Position numbers and translations under genes: made by a program
In this document: in pieces, positions 32,540 through 44,759 of the stretch
How positions within the stretch are numbered: position 1 is the stretch's first letter
How the letters are laid out: every line of letters starts with the position of its first letter
Notes under the pieces: model-generated
What the model was told of the DNA's origin: nothing
Databases searched by the model: none
Seen by the model: only the letters and a program-made list of their open reading frames with translations
Source of the DNA: Fremontodendron californicum
Taxonomy: Eukaryota; Streptophyta; Magnoliopsida; Malvales; Malvaceae
Direction of reading: 5' to 3'
Assembly (NCBI GenBank): GCA_030761205.1
Contig: JAULJL010000024.1
Location: 15,179,122-15,243,121, forward strand
Length of the DNA stretch: 64,000 nucleotides

Positions 32540-32870
32540 GACTTATACCAGTCCGTAATATTTTTCATCCTGGACTATCTTGCCCATATCATCCAGGACT
32601 CATCCTGTCCGTACAACAATACCATCATAGACATCACCTTGTCCGGATAATAATTCACCCTGTCCGTATAACAATAACATCTCGGACATCACCCTGTCCC
32701 TATAATAATAGCATCCCTGACATCACCCTTTCCGTATAATAATAACATCCCGGACATCACCCTGTTCGTATAATAATAGCATCCTGGACATCACCCTGTC
32801 CGTATAATAAGAACATCTCGGACTTCACCCTGTCCGTATAATATCAACATGATATATTAATTCTTTTATA
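32540..32870. repeat. Minisatellite of about 34 bp with hairpin units in the LTR of E
   Basis: The unit is CGGACATCACCCTGTCCG followed by TATAATAATAACATCC. CGGACA and TGTCCG form a perfect six-base inverted repeat around a six-base loop. About five good units lie between 32670 and 32860, with degenerate ones before. Confidence 0.85.
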
Positions 32871-32877
32871 TCATGGA

Positions 32878-32901
32878 GTAATATATATATATATATATAC
32901 T
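32878..32901. repeat. TA dinucleotide microsatellite
   Basis: Uninterrupted TA repeat of about ten units just downstream of the minisatellite, inside the LTR of element E. Confidence 0.85.
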
Positions 32902-34575
32902 ATGCTAGGAAACAATCTCTACACTAACATATTTCTACAATTTCTAACTATCCTTAAATACTCAACCATCCTATATAATATCATTCATCAACCAATTTCA
33001 TGAATTAATAACCATAACACCTTAAACACAATTCCATATTATTGTTTCTTTAATCCGACAAGTACAACCATAATCCGTACCTTGCCCAACATTTCAATTA
33101 AGCATATCCGAACATTTCAAATAGCTCACATTCATTATTATCCAACTCCACAACACTTACCTCATGTAACCATATTAACACCACACTTATGCCTTTGACC
33201 CGCGTAAGGTTCAAAACTTACCATTTTCGTAATCCGGGCAATCATTCGTGTATCAATATCCATATCAATCAACAATACATATAAAACAACAACTATCTCC
33301 TAGATTAATCTAAATACTCACAGTGTTAGTCTAAGTGTTAAAGCGGCACTTTAGTGGTTTTGTCGCGACCCCGGGCGAATTCTGCAATATAAGTACCCAT
33401 AGCATCATCAGAATATTCTGTGAATATTTCTCAACTACGGGACATTCTAATTCTAACTATTTATTCTAGTTAGCTGCTATTCAAAATTTTCCAGCTTAAG
33501 AATTTTTACAAATAAATTCCTACACTTAGCTCGGGTCAAAATTCGGAGCAACAATCAACTGGAAAGTTGCTCACACAATAACAACAAAGCTAACGGTGGC
33601 CTTGGACAACCAAGAAAGGTGGCGGCACCACCTCATGGGCAATCTAGGGTTTTGGCCAAGCTTGTTTTAGCCTCTAAATTTTGATTCAAAGCTATCCGAT
33701 ACTAATTTATGGTTTAAGGAGGCGGAGGAACACCTCCCGTAACGGAAAAAGTGGCGGCAACATGGTGGTTCACCACCACTAATTTTCAGCCCATATGATT
33801 TCTTATAGATAGAGATAAATTCTTCAAAATCTAATATCAAAATCAAGCTTAGAACATGAAGTTACCTATGGGTTAGTGAAATCCTTGCAAAATTTGGTGA
33901 TTTCCCTTGAAATTTGAAGGAGAGAGAAAGCTTTAGTAAACTTTAATGAAGTTTTTGTTGAGGAAATGCCTAAGGCATAACGAGCAAGAAGAAGACGTGA
34001 TGTCTTCTTATGTTGGATGAAAATTATGGGAAATTATCCCATGTTCTTCATTTTGCCTAAGCTTGGTTAAAAGAGTTGACCAACTTTGACTTTTTGCACA
34101 TACTCTACAAAACTTGATGTTCAGGATTACGTTTTTCATTTTAATGTCAAATATTTGATCCAAATGTCATATTAACATATTACAGTCATAAATTCCATTT
34201 ATACCATTTCTCGGACTAAAAATGAAAAAGGGTGTAAAATGACCAAAATACCCCTGGTGCTATTTTTTTCGAATTTGATACCGATTGTTGTTCTGATAAT
34301 AAGAATGGATTCTATATCGTATATTATCATCATATCCACTCAATTTATCATATTTTATGGACTTTTCTCCTTCTCGATTTTAGTCTGAATTTTTTTAAAC
34401 CACTTTAGGATCAAATCGCTTAACCACCCGATTTAACCTCTAATTCTATAATCTATCATACAACATGCATACCACATGATAGCCTGTCCTTCCTAGTGGA
34501 TTTTACATGTGTAGTTTTGATTCATCAGAATGTTATAGGATACTCGAGTTATCTCTGGCTTATAAGGGTCTCACA

Positions 34576-34595
34576 ATTCTTCCCCCTTAATAAAA
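34576..34595 (-). promoter_or_regulatory. Polypurine tract of element E
   Basis: In element orientation TTAAGGGGGAAGAAT directly precedes the LTR start TGTGAGACC. Adenine/guanine run suited to priming plus-strand synthesis. Confidence 0.82.
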
Positions 34596-34668
34596 TTCGT
34601 CCTCGAATTTTGCATAAAATTAACCTATAATGAATTACCTCATATTTGAAATAACTAGGGGTACTGCT

Positions 34669-36074
34669 ATCTCATCTCATCCTCAAGCTCCCACGTAGCC
34701 TCCTACGTATGGTGATACTGCCACACAATTTTAACTGTAGGAACTTCCTTGGACCGCATCTTTCGCACTTGACGATCTACTATGGCTACGGGTTCCTCAA
34801 TATATGTTAACCGAGAGTCTATCTGTGCTACCTGTGGCTGTAAAACATGTGAAGTGGAATGAATTTTCGCAACATAGACACATGGAATACATAATATCTG
34901 AAATGGTCCAATGTACCTTGGACTTAACTTACCTTGTCTCCCAAATCTCATAACCCCCTTGAAAGGTGAAACTTTTAGGAATACATAATATTTAACATCA
35001 AACTCTAACTCACGTCTCCAGTTATCAGCATAGGCCTTTTGCCGATTTTGGGCAGCCATCAACCTCTCTCATACTATTCCAACCTTTTGCACTGCGTCTT
35101 GCACAATATCTGGACCAAGTAGCCGATACTCGCCTGCCTCAAACCAACCAACAGGCGATCTACACTTTCAACCATATAGTGCCTCAAATGGTGCCATCTG
35201 TATGCTGCTATGATAATTGTTGTTATAAGCGAACTCAATCAAAGGTAAATGATCATCCCAATTCCCTTCAAAATCTAATACACAGGCCCGTACATATCCT
35301 CAAGGGTCTGTATAGTCCTCTTGGACTGTCAATCTGTCTGGGGGTGAAAGTAGTGCTAAACCGCAACTGTATACCGAGGGCCTCCTAGAATGATCTCCAA
35401 AATCTCGCACTAAACTATGAACATCTATCTGATATAATCGATAATGGTACAGCATGTAAAGGCACAATCCGATCCAAATAAAGCTTAGCATATTTATTAG
35501 CTGGATAAGTAGTTTTCACCGGAGTAAAATGTGCCGACTTAGTTAATCTGTCGACTATCACCCAAATAGAAACATATCCTGCCTTAGTTCTAGGCAAAGC
35601 AGTCACTAAATCCATGGTAACATGATCCCTTTTCCACTCTGGTACCTCAAGGCTCTATAATGGACTAGCTGGTCTCAAATGTTCAGCCTTTACTTGCTGA
35701 CATATTAGGCATTTAGCCACATAATCTGCTACATCACGTTTCATGCCTTGCCACCAGTAAAACTGCTTAAGATCATGGTACATCTTGGTAGCACCAGGAT
35801 GCATCGTATATGATGGATTATGTGCTGCATGAAGGATCCTACCTTGAATTCCCTCTATCTCAGGGACTACCAATCGACTGTGGAAATAGAGAGTTCCCTC
35901 TTCATCCATTTGAAATCCATCGTCCTTGCCTTGTTTTACACTAGCTATCATCTCAGTACAAAAAGCATCAACATGCTGCCTTGCTTTAACTTCTTCTACT
36001 AGGGAGGATCTAACCTGTAAATGTGCAATATGTGCACCAGTCTCGATAAAACTCAAGATAACACCTTTTCCCAA
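34669..36074 (-). pseudogene. Element E integrase with chromodomain
   Basis: Integrase parts in order on the minus strand: an N-terminal spacer (36074 down), the zinc-binding part (HNPSYTMHPGATKMYHDLKQ, then CLICQQVKAEH near 35700), the core with MDLVTALPRTKAGY and WVIVDRLTKSAHF (about 35615-35500), and SIISDRCS for the second Asp. Shifted frames give LPLIEFAYNNNYHSSIQMAP and FEALYG. The C-terminal part (35062-34703) has YIGPFQIL, and the end reads VDRQVRKMRSKEVPTVKIVW then, past a stop, EATWELEDEMR, which is a chromodomain-like tail of the Tekay kind. Chromodomains guide integration to particular chromatin. Stops and frameshifts occur throughout. Confidence 0.87.
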
Positions 36075-36080
36075 ACAATC

Positions 36081-37925
36081 CTAAATAGCCTTAGCCAACG
36101 GTCTCTTTTCTAAGGACAAGTGAGCCATGCTTCCCATAGACTTACAACTCAAAGCGTCAGCAACCACGTTGGCTTTACCCAGATGATAAAAGATAGTGCA
36201 GTCGTAATCCTTGAGTAACTCCAACCACCGCCTCTGTCTTAAATTTAACTCCTGTTGATCAAAAATATATTTCAAACTCTTATAGTCGGTGTATACCTTA
36301 CATGACTGGCCATATAAGTAATGTCGCCATATCTTTAATGCAAAGATAATGGCTGCTAACTCCAAATCATGTGTAGGATAATTCTGCTCATGCTTCTTCA
36401 ACTGCCTCGAGGCATATGTTATAACCTTGCCACCCTGCATTAACACACATCTCAATCCAACCCTGGATGCATCACAATATACAATATATCCACGGGATCC
36501 CGTTGGTAATGTCAAAACTGGAGCAATAGTCAAACGCTCATTGAGCGCTAGAAAGCTCCTCTCACATTCGTCTGACCACTCAAACTTGACATTCTTCTGG
36601 GTAAGTCTAGTCAATGGAGCTGCCAATCTCAAAAAATTCTCAACAAACCTCCTATAATACCCTGCCAGCCCCAAGAAACTTCAAATCTCAGTAACGGTGG
36701 TAGGTCTTTTCCAGTCACGCATTGCCTCAACCTTTTTAGGGTCTATACTAATACCTTCCTTGGATACAATATATCCAAGGAATCCTACACTACTCAACCA
36801 GAACTCGCATTTTGAAAACTTAGCATATAACTGGTGTGTTCTCAAGGTCTCGAGCACCACCCTAAGATGCTGGCTATGGTCATCCTTAGTCCAAGAATAC
36901 ACCAAGATATCATCAATAAACATTATCACGAAGTGACCTAAATAGGGTTTAAACGCCCTGTTCATCAGATCCATAAAATTCGCAGGGACGTTAGTCAGTC
37001 CAAAAGACATTACAAGAAACTCATAGTGCCCATAATGCGTAAGAAAATCAGTCTTAGGCACATCTTCCCTCCGAATACGGAGCTGATGATAACCTAATCG
37101 AAGATCAATCTTAGAAAAACAACTAGTGCAACTGATCAAACAAATCATCAATCCTCGGCAGCGAGTACTTATTTTAAATAGTCATCTTATTAAGTTGCCT
37201 ATAGTCAATACATAGCCACAGGGATCCATCATTCTTCTTAACAAACAATACTAGAGCACCCCAGGGTTAAGTACTCGGGCATATGAATCCCTTGTCCAAT
37301 AAATCCTGAAGTTGTACCTTCATTCCCTCAGCTCAAGGGAAGCCATACGGTAAGGGGAAATTGAAATAGGCTGGGTTCCTAGCAACACATCAATACTGAA
37401 CTCAATCTCTCGCTCAGGAGGAAGTCCAGGTAACTCCTCTAGAAATACATCTGGAAACTCAAATACTACTGGTATTTTATCCAAATTCGAAACCTTATCT
37501 TCAATATCACACACATAGGCTAAATAGCCCTGACAGCCACTGTTTAACAACTTCTCATTTTTTAAGACCGATATCACTCTTGCTGTATTCATACTCCAAT
37601 CTCCCTGATATTTTAAAACTGATTTCCCTGGTATCTGGAAAGTAATAACCTTCTCAAAACAATCTAACACCGCATAGTTGGTAGCTAGCCAATCCATGCC
37701 CAGTATCACATCAAATTCTAGTATATCTAGTATCACTAGATCGGCTATAAAAACCTCCCCGCCAATCTCAATATCACACCCTTTCAAAACTCGACTAACT
37801 GCATACTCTACCCCAACAGGTGTTGAAACTAGCAAAGGTTCATTTAACTCACTAACATATCTGAGCAAAATATCCCCAAACTGCGGGCAATAAATGAATG
37901 GGTAGCACCCAAATCAAATAAAGCA
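36081..37925 (-). pseudogene. Element E protease, reverse transcriptase and RNase H
   Basis: The protease starts with ALFDLGATHSFI (near 37925-37885), in which the usual D-S-G catalytic triplet reads D-L-G, and includes FDVILGMDWLATNYAVLDC. RT follows: LPPEREIEFSIDVLLGTQPI, a broken stretch with IDYRQLNK-equivalent codons (37320-37150), KIDLRLGYHQLRIR, TDFLTHYGHYEFLVMSFGLT and MFIDDILVYS, where the YxDD box reads FIDD. The thumb part is HQLYAKFSKCEFWLSSVGFL. RNase H is at 36674-36081 (IVYCDASRVGLRCVLMQGGK, ITYASRQLKKHEQNYPTHDL). Frameshifts lie near 37320 and 36680. Confidence 0.9.
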
Positions 37926-37999
37926 TGTGCAGGCTATAAACAAACCATAATAATACCTGTCACAACTACATTGGATGCCTGGGCATCCCTAGGTGTCAG

Positions 38000-39323
38000 T
38001 GCAAAAACTCGAGCCTATCCCCTGCCGCCTGACGTCTATCCCTACCGGCAGGTTGTTGTCCCCGGCCTTGAGCGCCTCTACCAGCCTGCTATGCGACTGA
38101 TCCTGCTGACTGTCTTGGTGCAGTTATAGCTGGGAGTGGAGCTGCTACTAATGGAAGTGAGCTAAAACCCAATGGGCAGTCTCTTCTCTTGTGCCCCGAT
38201 TTACCGCATTTAAAACATAAATCTGATCTCCAACATACGCCTCTATGTCAGCGTCCACAAATCTGACATAATGGGATAGAAGCTCCCCCATTAGTAGTAG
38301 CAGCTGATGTACTCTGAGGGCGACCACCAGGTCTATGCTGGCCTCTTTGACCCCCGTCCCTCTGTACACTACTAGTAGATGTCTCTCCTCTAGACACGAC
38401 ACCACCAACCGACCATGATGACCCTACCGTCCTAGAACCCTATCCACAAAATCTAGGCCTCTTTCATGGGCCCTTATCACTCTGCCTATCCCAGGCTCGC
38501 TGCTCGAACCTCCGAGCAGAATTTAGTACCTCAGCATATGTAGATGTCTCTGTCAACTGAACTGACCTAAACAAATACTCCTGAAGACCATCCACAAACC
38601 TCTTAGCTCTATCATACTCGGTGGATACCAACTGTGATGCATATATAGAAAGATCAAAAAATCGGATTTCATAATCAGTCACAGTTATAGTCTCTGTCTG
38701 CTTGAGCTGCTCGAATTCGCGAGCCCTAGCCTAGCGAACACTCTGTGGTAAGAACCTACGAAAAAACTCAGTACAAAACTCTAACCACGCTAATGGAGGA
38801 TCAGTAGCTCGTCATCTCCTAAGCAAGGTCGTATTTCTAAGCTGGAAACTGACTAACTCCACAGATCAAACCGGAGAACATCCCAATGATATGAATAGTC
38901 TATTGCACTGATCCAAAAAGTCATTGGGATCTGCATTAGCATCCTTCCCTGTAAACAAATGTGGTTGATTCTTCTAAAACTCAGATAACGAAACCTGAAG
39001 GTATCCCTCTGGTTGGCCCTGCTCTGACTCTTCCGGTGCAGCTGCTGGCTGTGGCTATGCCTGTGCCTGTTCGGCCTGATCTAGTTTTCTCTGTTGCTCT
39101 GCCATAACCTGTGTCAGAGCCTCTACCTGGTGTAAAACCTCATCCATTTTAGCATCCATCCTGTCAAATCTCATCTCAGTATCTATAGTATCCCTAGTAG
39201 CAGTCCTACTACTCTCCCCATTCTGGCCTCTAATCTCAGGGCGAGCAAAAATCTGATCTTGGACCTCAGGCTCTTGGTGCCCTGATGTATCTCTAGGTCT
39301 ACAAGTTCTTTTCGGGGAGGCAT
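38000..39323 (-). pseudogene. Element E gag
   Basis: The frame starts MPPRKELVDLEIHQGTKSLR at 39323 and, after breaks, reads DANADPNDFLDQCNRLFISL, LAWLEFCTEFFRRFLPQSVR and ITVTDYEIRFFDLSIYASQL, followed by AKRFVDGLQEYLFRSVQL (38682-38464). The zinc knuckle is visible at about 38225-38166: CFKCGKSGHKRRDC, with all four ligands of CX2CX4HX4C. An Arg/Gly-rich tail leads to the protease. Several in-frame stops. Confidence 0.87.
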
Positions 39324-39530
39324 CTTATCTAGAAAATAAACATATGTCAATAATTCTATAGTATTATTTATACAGTTCAATATGTACTAGCTAGCTTAAA
39401 AATTACCCGACGTGACAGCATGTGACGAGGGACATCCGTAGGGGTAATACACTACTTACCGATACCCCAAGATTACTTATAAGCAATGCACTACTACCCT
39501 ACCCCTTTTTTGCAGTCACTAACCTTTAGA
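39324..39530 (-). other. Untranslated leader of element E
   Basis: Short non-coding stretch between the primer site and gag start; nothing recognisable. Confidence 0.6.
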
Positions 39531-39547
39531 CCATCGTCTGATACTAC
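39531..39547 (-). promoter_or_regulatory. Degenerate primer-binding site of element E (tRNA-Met initiator type)
   Basis: Minus strand reads TAGTATCAGACGATGG shortly after the 5' LTR end, close to the TGGTATCAGAGC form that pairs with initiator tRNA-Met, with several changes. Used by many Ty3/gypsy chromoviruses. Confidence 0.6.
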
Positions 39548-39549
39548 CT

Positions 39550-39802
39550 TGTCACACTCCAAATTCAGGGCATGTGACCGGCCAGAGACAAGGTATGCCC
39601 CTGCCTCCGAAGCCTGAGTATACTCATTAAACCATAGCAATTAAAATTTTGGCATAATCTCGCCCTACATGGGGATTTGCCACTCAATCATCAACAAAAT
39701 AAACATCACCATATTATACTAGGCCTCTAAGACCGTTATACATCATACATCATTTAATTACATCCGTTTACAAAATATAAAGTAGATATTCATCATACAC
39801 AA
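39550..39802 (-). repeat. Element E 5' LTR, truncated by element B
   Basis: Matches the 3' LTR from 31799 to about 32052, including CAGGGCATGTGACCGGCCAG. It breaks at 39803 where the LTR of element B begins; CACAA (39798-39802) is the candidate target duplication. The rest of this LTR is not in the window. Confidence 0.88.
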
Positions 39803-40499
39803 TGTCGCAACCTAAAAAATAACAAGTCTCATCTCAAGACTTTATTATTCGTTAAACGTCACATAAAAAAAAAATCGCGGAAAAGTCGACTTAATTCCTC
39901 TAGAAAAACGAAGGTTTTGAAAATAACCTTGAAAAAGACATGGTGTCGCCACCAATCTTTTTTGGCTAAGTGTGATTAGCCACCTATTAAAATCAGTTTT
40001 ATAAAACATTTTAAAATTAATTATAACATTTTTTTAAAACCAATTTCAAGTCTGCGTTTTAAACCAGAGAAATCAAAGAAGCGGGTTCGGGAATCGGTTA
40101 CGTGTGGGGAAGGATTAGCACTCCCACAATGCCCGTATAAAACGGTACCTTATTAATCGTGTGTTATCTCAAGTCTTGGTAAAAAGTTGATTTTTAATTT
40201 GGTATTTCAAGTTAATTCCCAATTTAAATAAAAATAATTCTTTTTTTTATTGAAAATTATCTGGAATTTATTAATTCAAAATTTTCCTATATTTCCCGAC
40301 AAGCATGGAAAAATATAGAAATTTTTATTATTTTGGAAATTTTTTCGAACCATTCTCGTTTTAAAGAAGATATTCCGTTATTAAAGATAATTGATGATAT
40401 CCTCCCCAGCAAACCCGGCAGAGAACTCATGAATTATTTTAACTCGAGAATATCTTTATTTTATTGAAAATCATTATCTTTTTCAAAGCATTTTAAAAA

Positions 40500-40950
40500 A
40501 TATGAATATGTGTGACATAAATAAAATGGCATAGCAAAGTTTAGATAATATAATGCAACCTAAATGGTATAATATAATTTAAATGTCATAGCATATTCTA
40601 AATGAAATGAAATATCTTAAGTCACATGATATATTCTAAATGAAATGAAATAACCTAGGTAACATGATATATTCTATATGAAATGAAATATCCTGAGTAC
40701 ATAATATATTCTATATGAAATGAAATGAAATGACCTAGCTAACATGATATATTCTAAATGAAATAAAATGATTTAAATGACATGGCAAATATAAATGATA
40801 TGGCATATAATCTAAATGACATGAAATGACATGACACATAAAATAATGCTATCATATAATATGCATGAAAATACAAATAAAAATAATAATGCATGAACAT
40901 AGTATATGCTAAATAATGTGACAAAAATAAATAACTAAATAAAAGCATAG
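40500..40950 (-). repeat. AT-rich tandem region in the LTR of B
   Basis: Reverse of the 11080-11620 type (TCTAAATGAAATGAAATAAC with CTAGGTAACATGATATATT). No coding content. Confidence 0.76.
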
Positions 40951-42144
40951 GATATCATGAAATATTCAAAACCATATAATAAACAACATAACATCAAAAA
41001 TATAAATAAAAAATAATAACAACATCATAGAAATTATCATAGCAAAAATCACATATTATATAAAATGCATGAATATGGAAAATGCAATGCATGAAAGTGT
41101 ATTTTTTTCCTTTAATTAAGGAAATTCGTATATCTAAAAAGATATCCGGCTACCTTAGGAAAATATATCAAATTAAATTTTCTAAAATCAAAATACTTTG
41201 TGATTTGTTTGAAAACAATTTTGAAAGAAACTTGAATGAAGATTGAAACCCTAGTCAAACACTTTAAAAATGGCTCTAATTTTCTAAGTTTAAAATCCTG
41301 GACTTGACCACCCTTAACCTGAGGTCAATAAAATCATTTTTAGAGTTTAAAAAGGCTTAGAAATTACCCTAAGACAGTAGCTAAAGTTTCTAACCAATCC
41401 CCTCTAAATGCCTTAGCCAAATTTAACAATTGTTTTTCTTTTGAATTCAAATCTGCCTCTACTGTTCGGTTTTGGAGACTCAGAACATGAAAAAAACACG
41501 AGAAAAAATTGGATTAATTTTTTTATTAAAGATGACTTCCCAGAAAAATCGAGAAAGTCCGAGTACTGGGTGAAAAACTGTTTTGCCAAAACACATTTTT
41601 TTGCCTTTGACAAAATCATTTAAAAATCAAAGTAAAAATGTTGGAGACTCTCCTAAAGACCCACACACAGTAGCTAACACTTTTAAAAAGTGAGACAAAA
41701 ATTGGCTAAGTAAAAAAAAATCACAAAGGTAGAATAATCAATTTGACAACTCTTTAATTTTCCACAAGTATGCTCAAGTGAGCATGACTTTGAACCATTG
41801 ATTGGCCTAAGTCATAAATCATGAGGCATGACATGAAATGCATGATCATACAGCAAATTGAATGCATGATTTAAAACCTAAATAACATGAAAAATGCATG
41901 GCATAGAGAATATGGCCTAGACCTAAAATGAACTTGCATGGCATTTAATGCAACTTAGGTCTAAAATGCATGAAATGCATGGCAATGCAAATGAGACCTA
42001 GACCTAAAAAATGCATGGCAATAACACAAATACATGGCATACTAAACACAAGACTAAAAAGGAAACATGCTAAACTAAGCAATCATAATGCAAATGCATG
42101 AATATAGCTAGACATTTTCACAAACACATGGCATGGTCTATAGC

Positions 42145-42215
42145 TAAACTACCACAATCAAGCTAACCTACCACAATCAAGCTAATCTACCACAAGTAAG
42201 CTAACCTACCACAAC
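42145..42215 (-). repeat. Short tandem repeat of about 21 bp in the LTR of B
   Basis: Three and a half copies of CTACCACAATCAAGCTAAC, a local expansion not obvious in the other LTRs. Confidence 0.8.
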
Positions 42216-43049
42216 AAATCACATAAACAAGATCAAACACAAAATCATTTAACAAAAGTGATTCATTCAACCATGATGAAAAATAGAGAAAAACTTGTTT
42301 TCTTGATTTCTTTCAACAAAAAAAAAAAGTAGATGCTCCTTAGAACTTATTTTCAAAAACAAGTTTATTTCATAAAAGAGAATAAAATGACAATCAAAAT
42401 ATCAGAATCATGTCAACAAAGTATGAGAAAACCATGAAAGAACATAGCTACCTTTCTCTAGCTTTCCAAATCAAGAAGTAGCAAGCCAAACCTTTCTTTT
42501 TTCTTCTCCTTTTTTCTCCTCTCTTTTTCCTTTCTTTTTTTCTCTTTTTTCCCTTAGCTACTGCCTTTATTCAGCCCCTAAAGCTCTAGAAAAAATCTGA
42601 ATTCCCCCTCCAAAAAGGCTTGGCCAAATGGTATAAGAATTGTGTAGAATGTTGTAGTTTTTTCCTAACCAATTTGGATCCAATGGCCTTTAATTCAATA
42701 TGCTTTCTATGTAAAATCGCACCATTAGATTGGAATAATCAGCTCCTAAATATGATGTCATGAAGATGTCATAAATAGGATGCCATTAATATGACATCAT
42801 CCCTCTCCATCCATTGGTCCATGTGTCACAATTTCAAAGGCTTGATCAAGAAAAATAACTACCTTCCTCTTCACTCTTGGCCCTTTGATCTAAAATCTCA
42901 AAAAAAATAACTTTCCATTATGGGCTTCGCTGATTTTCCTTTTAAAATCCAGCCCAATCTCCAATTTTTTAAAGGTCTTCTTCGGTTTTTTCGGTGAAAT
43001 AACCTTTTTGACCCCCAAACCAAATTAAATAGCAAACGGACTCCAAATT

Positions 43050-43650
43050 CAAAATTTCTCTTTTTTAATACTTCCTAAATAATAAGAAAAATTGAATTCT
43101 GGAAGTTTTCATAATTTTTGGAGCCCATTTGCTATTTTTTTTGGAATTTTTCTTCCAAAATTGCCCGTTTGTGCACCCGAACTTTCACCATTTTTTAAAC
43201 GAGCGCCGAACCCAAATTTTTCTTCACCAATCTCTTCCAAATAATTTAAAAGTGTGATCTGGAAGTTTTCATAATTTTTGGAGCTCATTTGCTATTTTTT
43301 TGGGATTTATCTGCTTGAATTACTACATAGTGGGCTTGGGATTTGACCATTTTGCAAACGAACTCCAAATCCAGATTTTCTTTTCCTAATATCTTCCAAA
43401 AAATTTAAAAATGAGATCTGCAAATTTTCAAAATTTTTGGAGCTCATTTGGTTTTTTTTCGGGATTTATCTTCTTGAATTTCTACGTAGGGGACCCGAGA
43501 TTTGACCATTTTGCAAACGAACTCCGAATCCGAATTTCATTTTGCCAATCTCTTTGAAATGATTTAAGAATGAGATCTGCAATTTTTTAGAATTTTCGGA
43601 GTTCATTTGTTATTTTTCCCAAATTTTCCAATTTTGCCTTTTTACCTTCG
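43050..43650 (-). repeat. 159-bp tandem repeat in the LTR of B
   Basis: About four units in reverse orientation, with CAAACGAACTCCGAATC, AATCTCTTCCAAATAATTTA and TTTTGGAGCTCATTTGCTAT. Corresponds to 7803-8460 of the solo LTR. The frames at 43607-43973 read off its flank and are not genes. Confidence 0.8.
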
Positions 43651-44452
43651 AAGCCCGGTTTTGCTCAAAACAAGTCTGATTTTCAGATTTTCTTTTCCTG
43701 GGCCTCTGTCATATATTGAATTGGAGTTGGTCCGAAAATGCTCAATTTTTACGATCAAATTCCCTTCCAATTTGGTTTTTCCTCTTTTCACTGTTGGAAA
43801 TTTTCTCGTTTTTCCTCTTTTTCTCCAATCGGCTCTTTTCTCGGATTTTCTTCAAACTGAGCCTTAGGCTATCCTTTTTTAATCACTCCTCATCAATTAA
43901 GGGCTTTAGTTTTATCGAATCTGGCCATTTTTGCAAATTTCCCCAGTTTCACCAAAATTCACTAAAACCCTAATTATCGATTTTCTTTCGGATTGACTTT
44001 TCCTTCAATTTTTCTTCCAAGTGGCTTCTCCATTACCCATAGCCAGTGCTTATCTTTCATTTGGAACCCTCAATTCCGACCAATTTGATCGTTTAAGCAC
44101 TTTTCCCCAAATTTCCTGAACTAGGGTTTCCTTTCTACTGAATCTCCGTAACCCAACTTTCGAACTCCATATCTTTCAATGTAGACCTCGGATTATGAAA
44201 AAAAATTCACCATTTTTCAGTTGAACTTCAAATCTTGATTTTGAAAGTGGGTTGACTTTTTTTGTAGTTGACTTTTTGGGGTTGACTTTTTCGAGGTTGA
44301 CTTTTTCAAGTTTGACTTTTTATGTCTGCTTTCTTAAACTAGGTCTCAGAGTACCACCTGCAGGATGAGAAAAGTCTTTTTGCATTCTGAAACAACACTT
44401 TAAGAAGAAAACATACCTGTTTTAGTGGTCCGAACAAAATTAGGTGTCTACA

Positions 44453-44469
44453 GCTGCCCCTCTTTGGCT
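44453..44469 (-). promoter_or_regulatory. Polypurine tract of element B
   Basis: Minus strand reads AGCCAAAGAGGGGCAGC directly before the LTR start at 44452. Same tract as elements A and C. Confidence 0.85.
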
Positions 44470-44759
44470 ATTGCTGAGAGTCAGGAATCAGGCAAAGATA
44501 AACAAACACTAATTTTATTCGGTTAGTGAAATCACATGTGAAGAGAAGGGAAAGGGAGTTTTCTTTTTTCCATTTTTTCATTTTCATCATTTTTTTTTTC
44601 ATTTTTTCATTTTTTTCATTTTTTTCATTTTTGTTTTGAAAAAGTTGTAAATAAAAGATTTTGTCCTTAAATTGAGTTCCCTGACTAATCAAGGCTCGAC
44701 CCGTCTTAAGGAAACGAGTTCGATTTGCAAGAGAAGAAATGACCTCGACGATGGTCTCG

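Larger units (their letters stand above)
31799..34575 (-). repeat. Element E 3' LTR (2,777 bp)
   Basis: In element orientation it starts TGTGAGACCCTTATAAGCCA at 34575, directly after a polypurine tract, and ends TTGGGGTGTGACA at 31799. The last part is repeated in the 5' LTR at 39550-39802. It contains an unusual minisatellite (32540-32870) and a TA repeat (32878-32901). No gene. Confidence 0.9.
31799..39802 (-). mobile_element. Element E: decayed Tekay-like chromovirus (Ty3/gypsy)
   Basis: This minus-strand element has a 3' LTR (31799-34575), a pol and gag region (34669-39323) and a truncated 5' LTR (39550-39802). The LTR ends are TGTGAG and TGACA. Pol shows RT, RNase H, integrase and a chromodomain-like C-terminus, with the sequence style of the Tekay/Del clade. 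It inserted into D's array and was itself hit by element B inside its 5' LTR. Many frameshifts and stops. Confidence 0.88.
39803..44452 (-). repeat. Element B 3' LTR (4,650 bp)
   Basis: In element orientation it starts TGTAGACACCTAATTTTG at 44452 and ends TTGCGACA at 39803. It carries the AT-rich tandem region (40500-40950), the conserved block with CAAAGGTAGAATAATCAATT (41710-41760), a 21-bp repeat ACCACAATCAAGCTAACCT (42145-42215) and the 159-bp repeat (about 43050-43650). It has only one copy of the unit tripled in the solo LTR. It lacks the captured gene block of element A. Confidence 0.9.

Noticed and set aside
32515..32739. Small + strand gene in the LTR of element E
   Set aside because: Reads through the 34-bp minisatellite on the strand opposite to the element; a repeat by-product.
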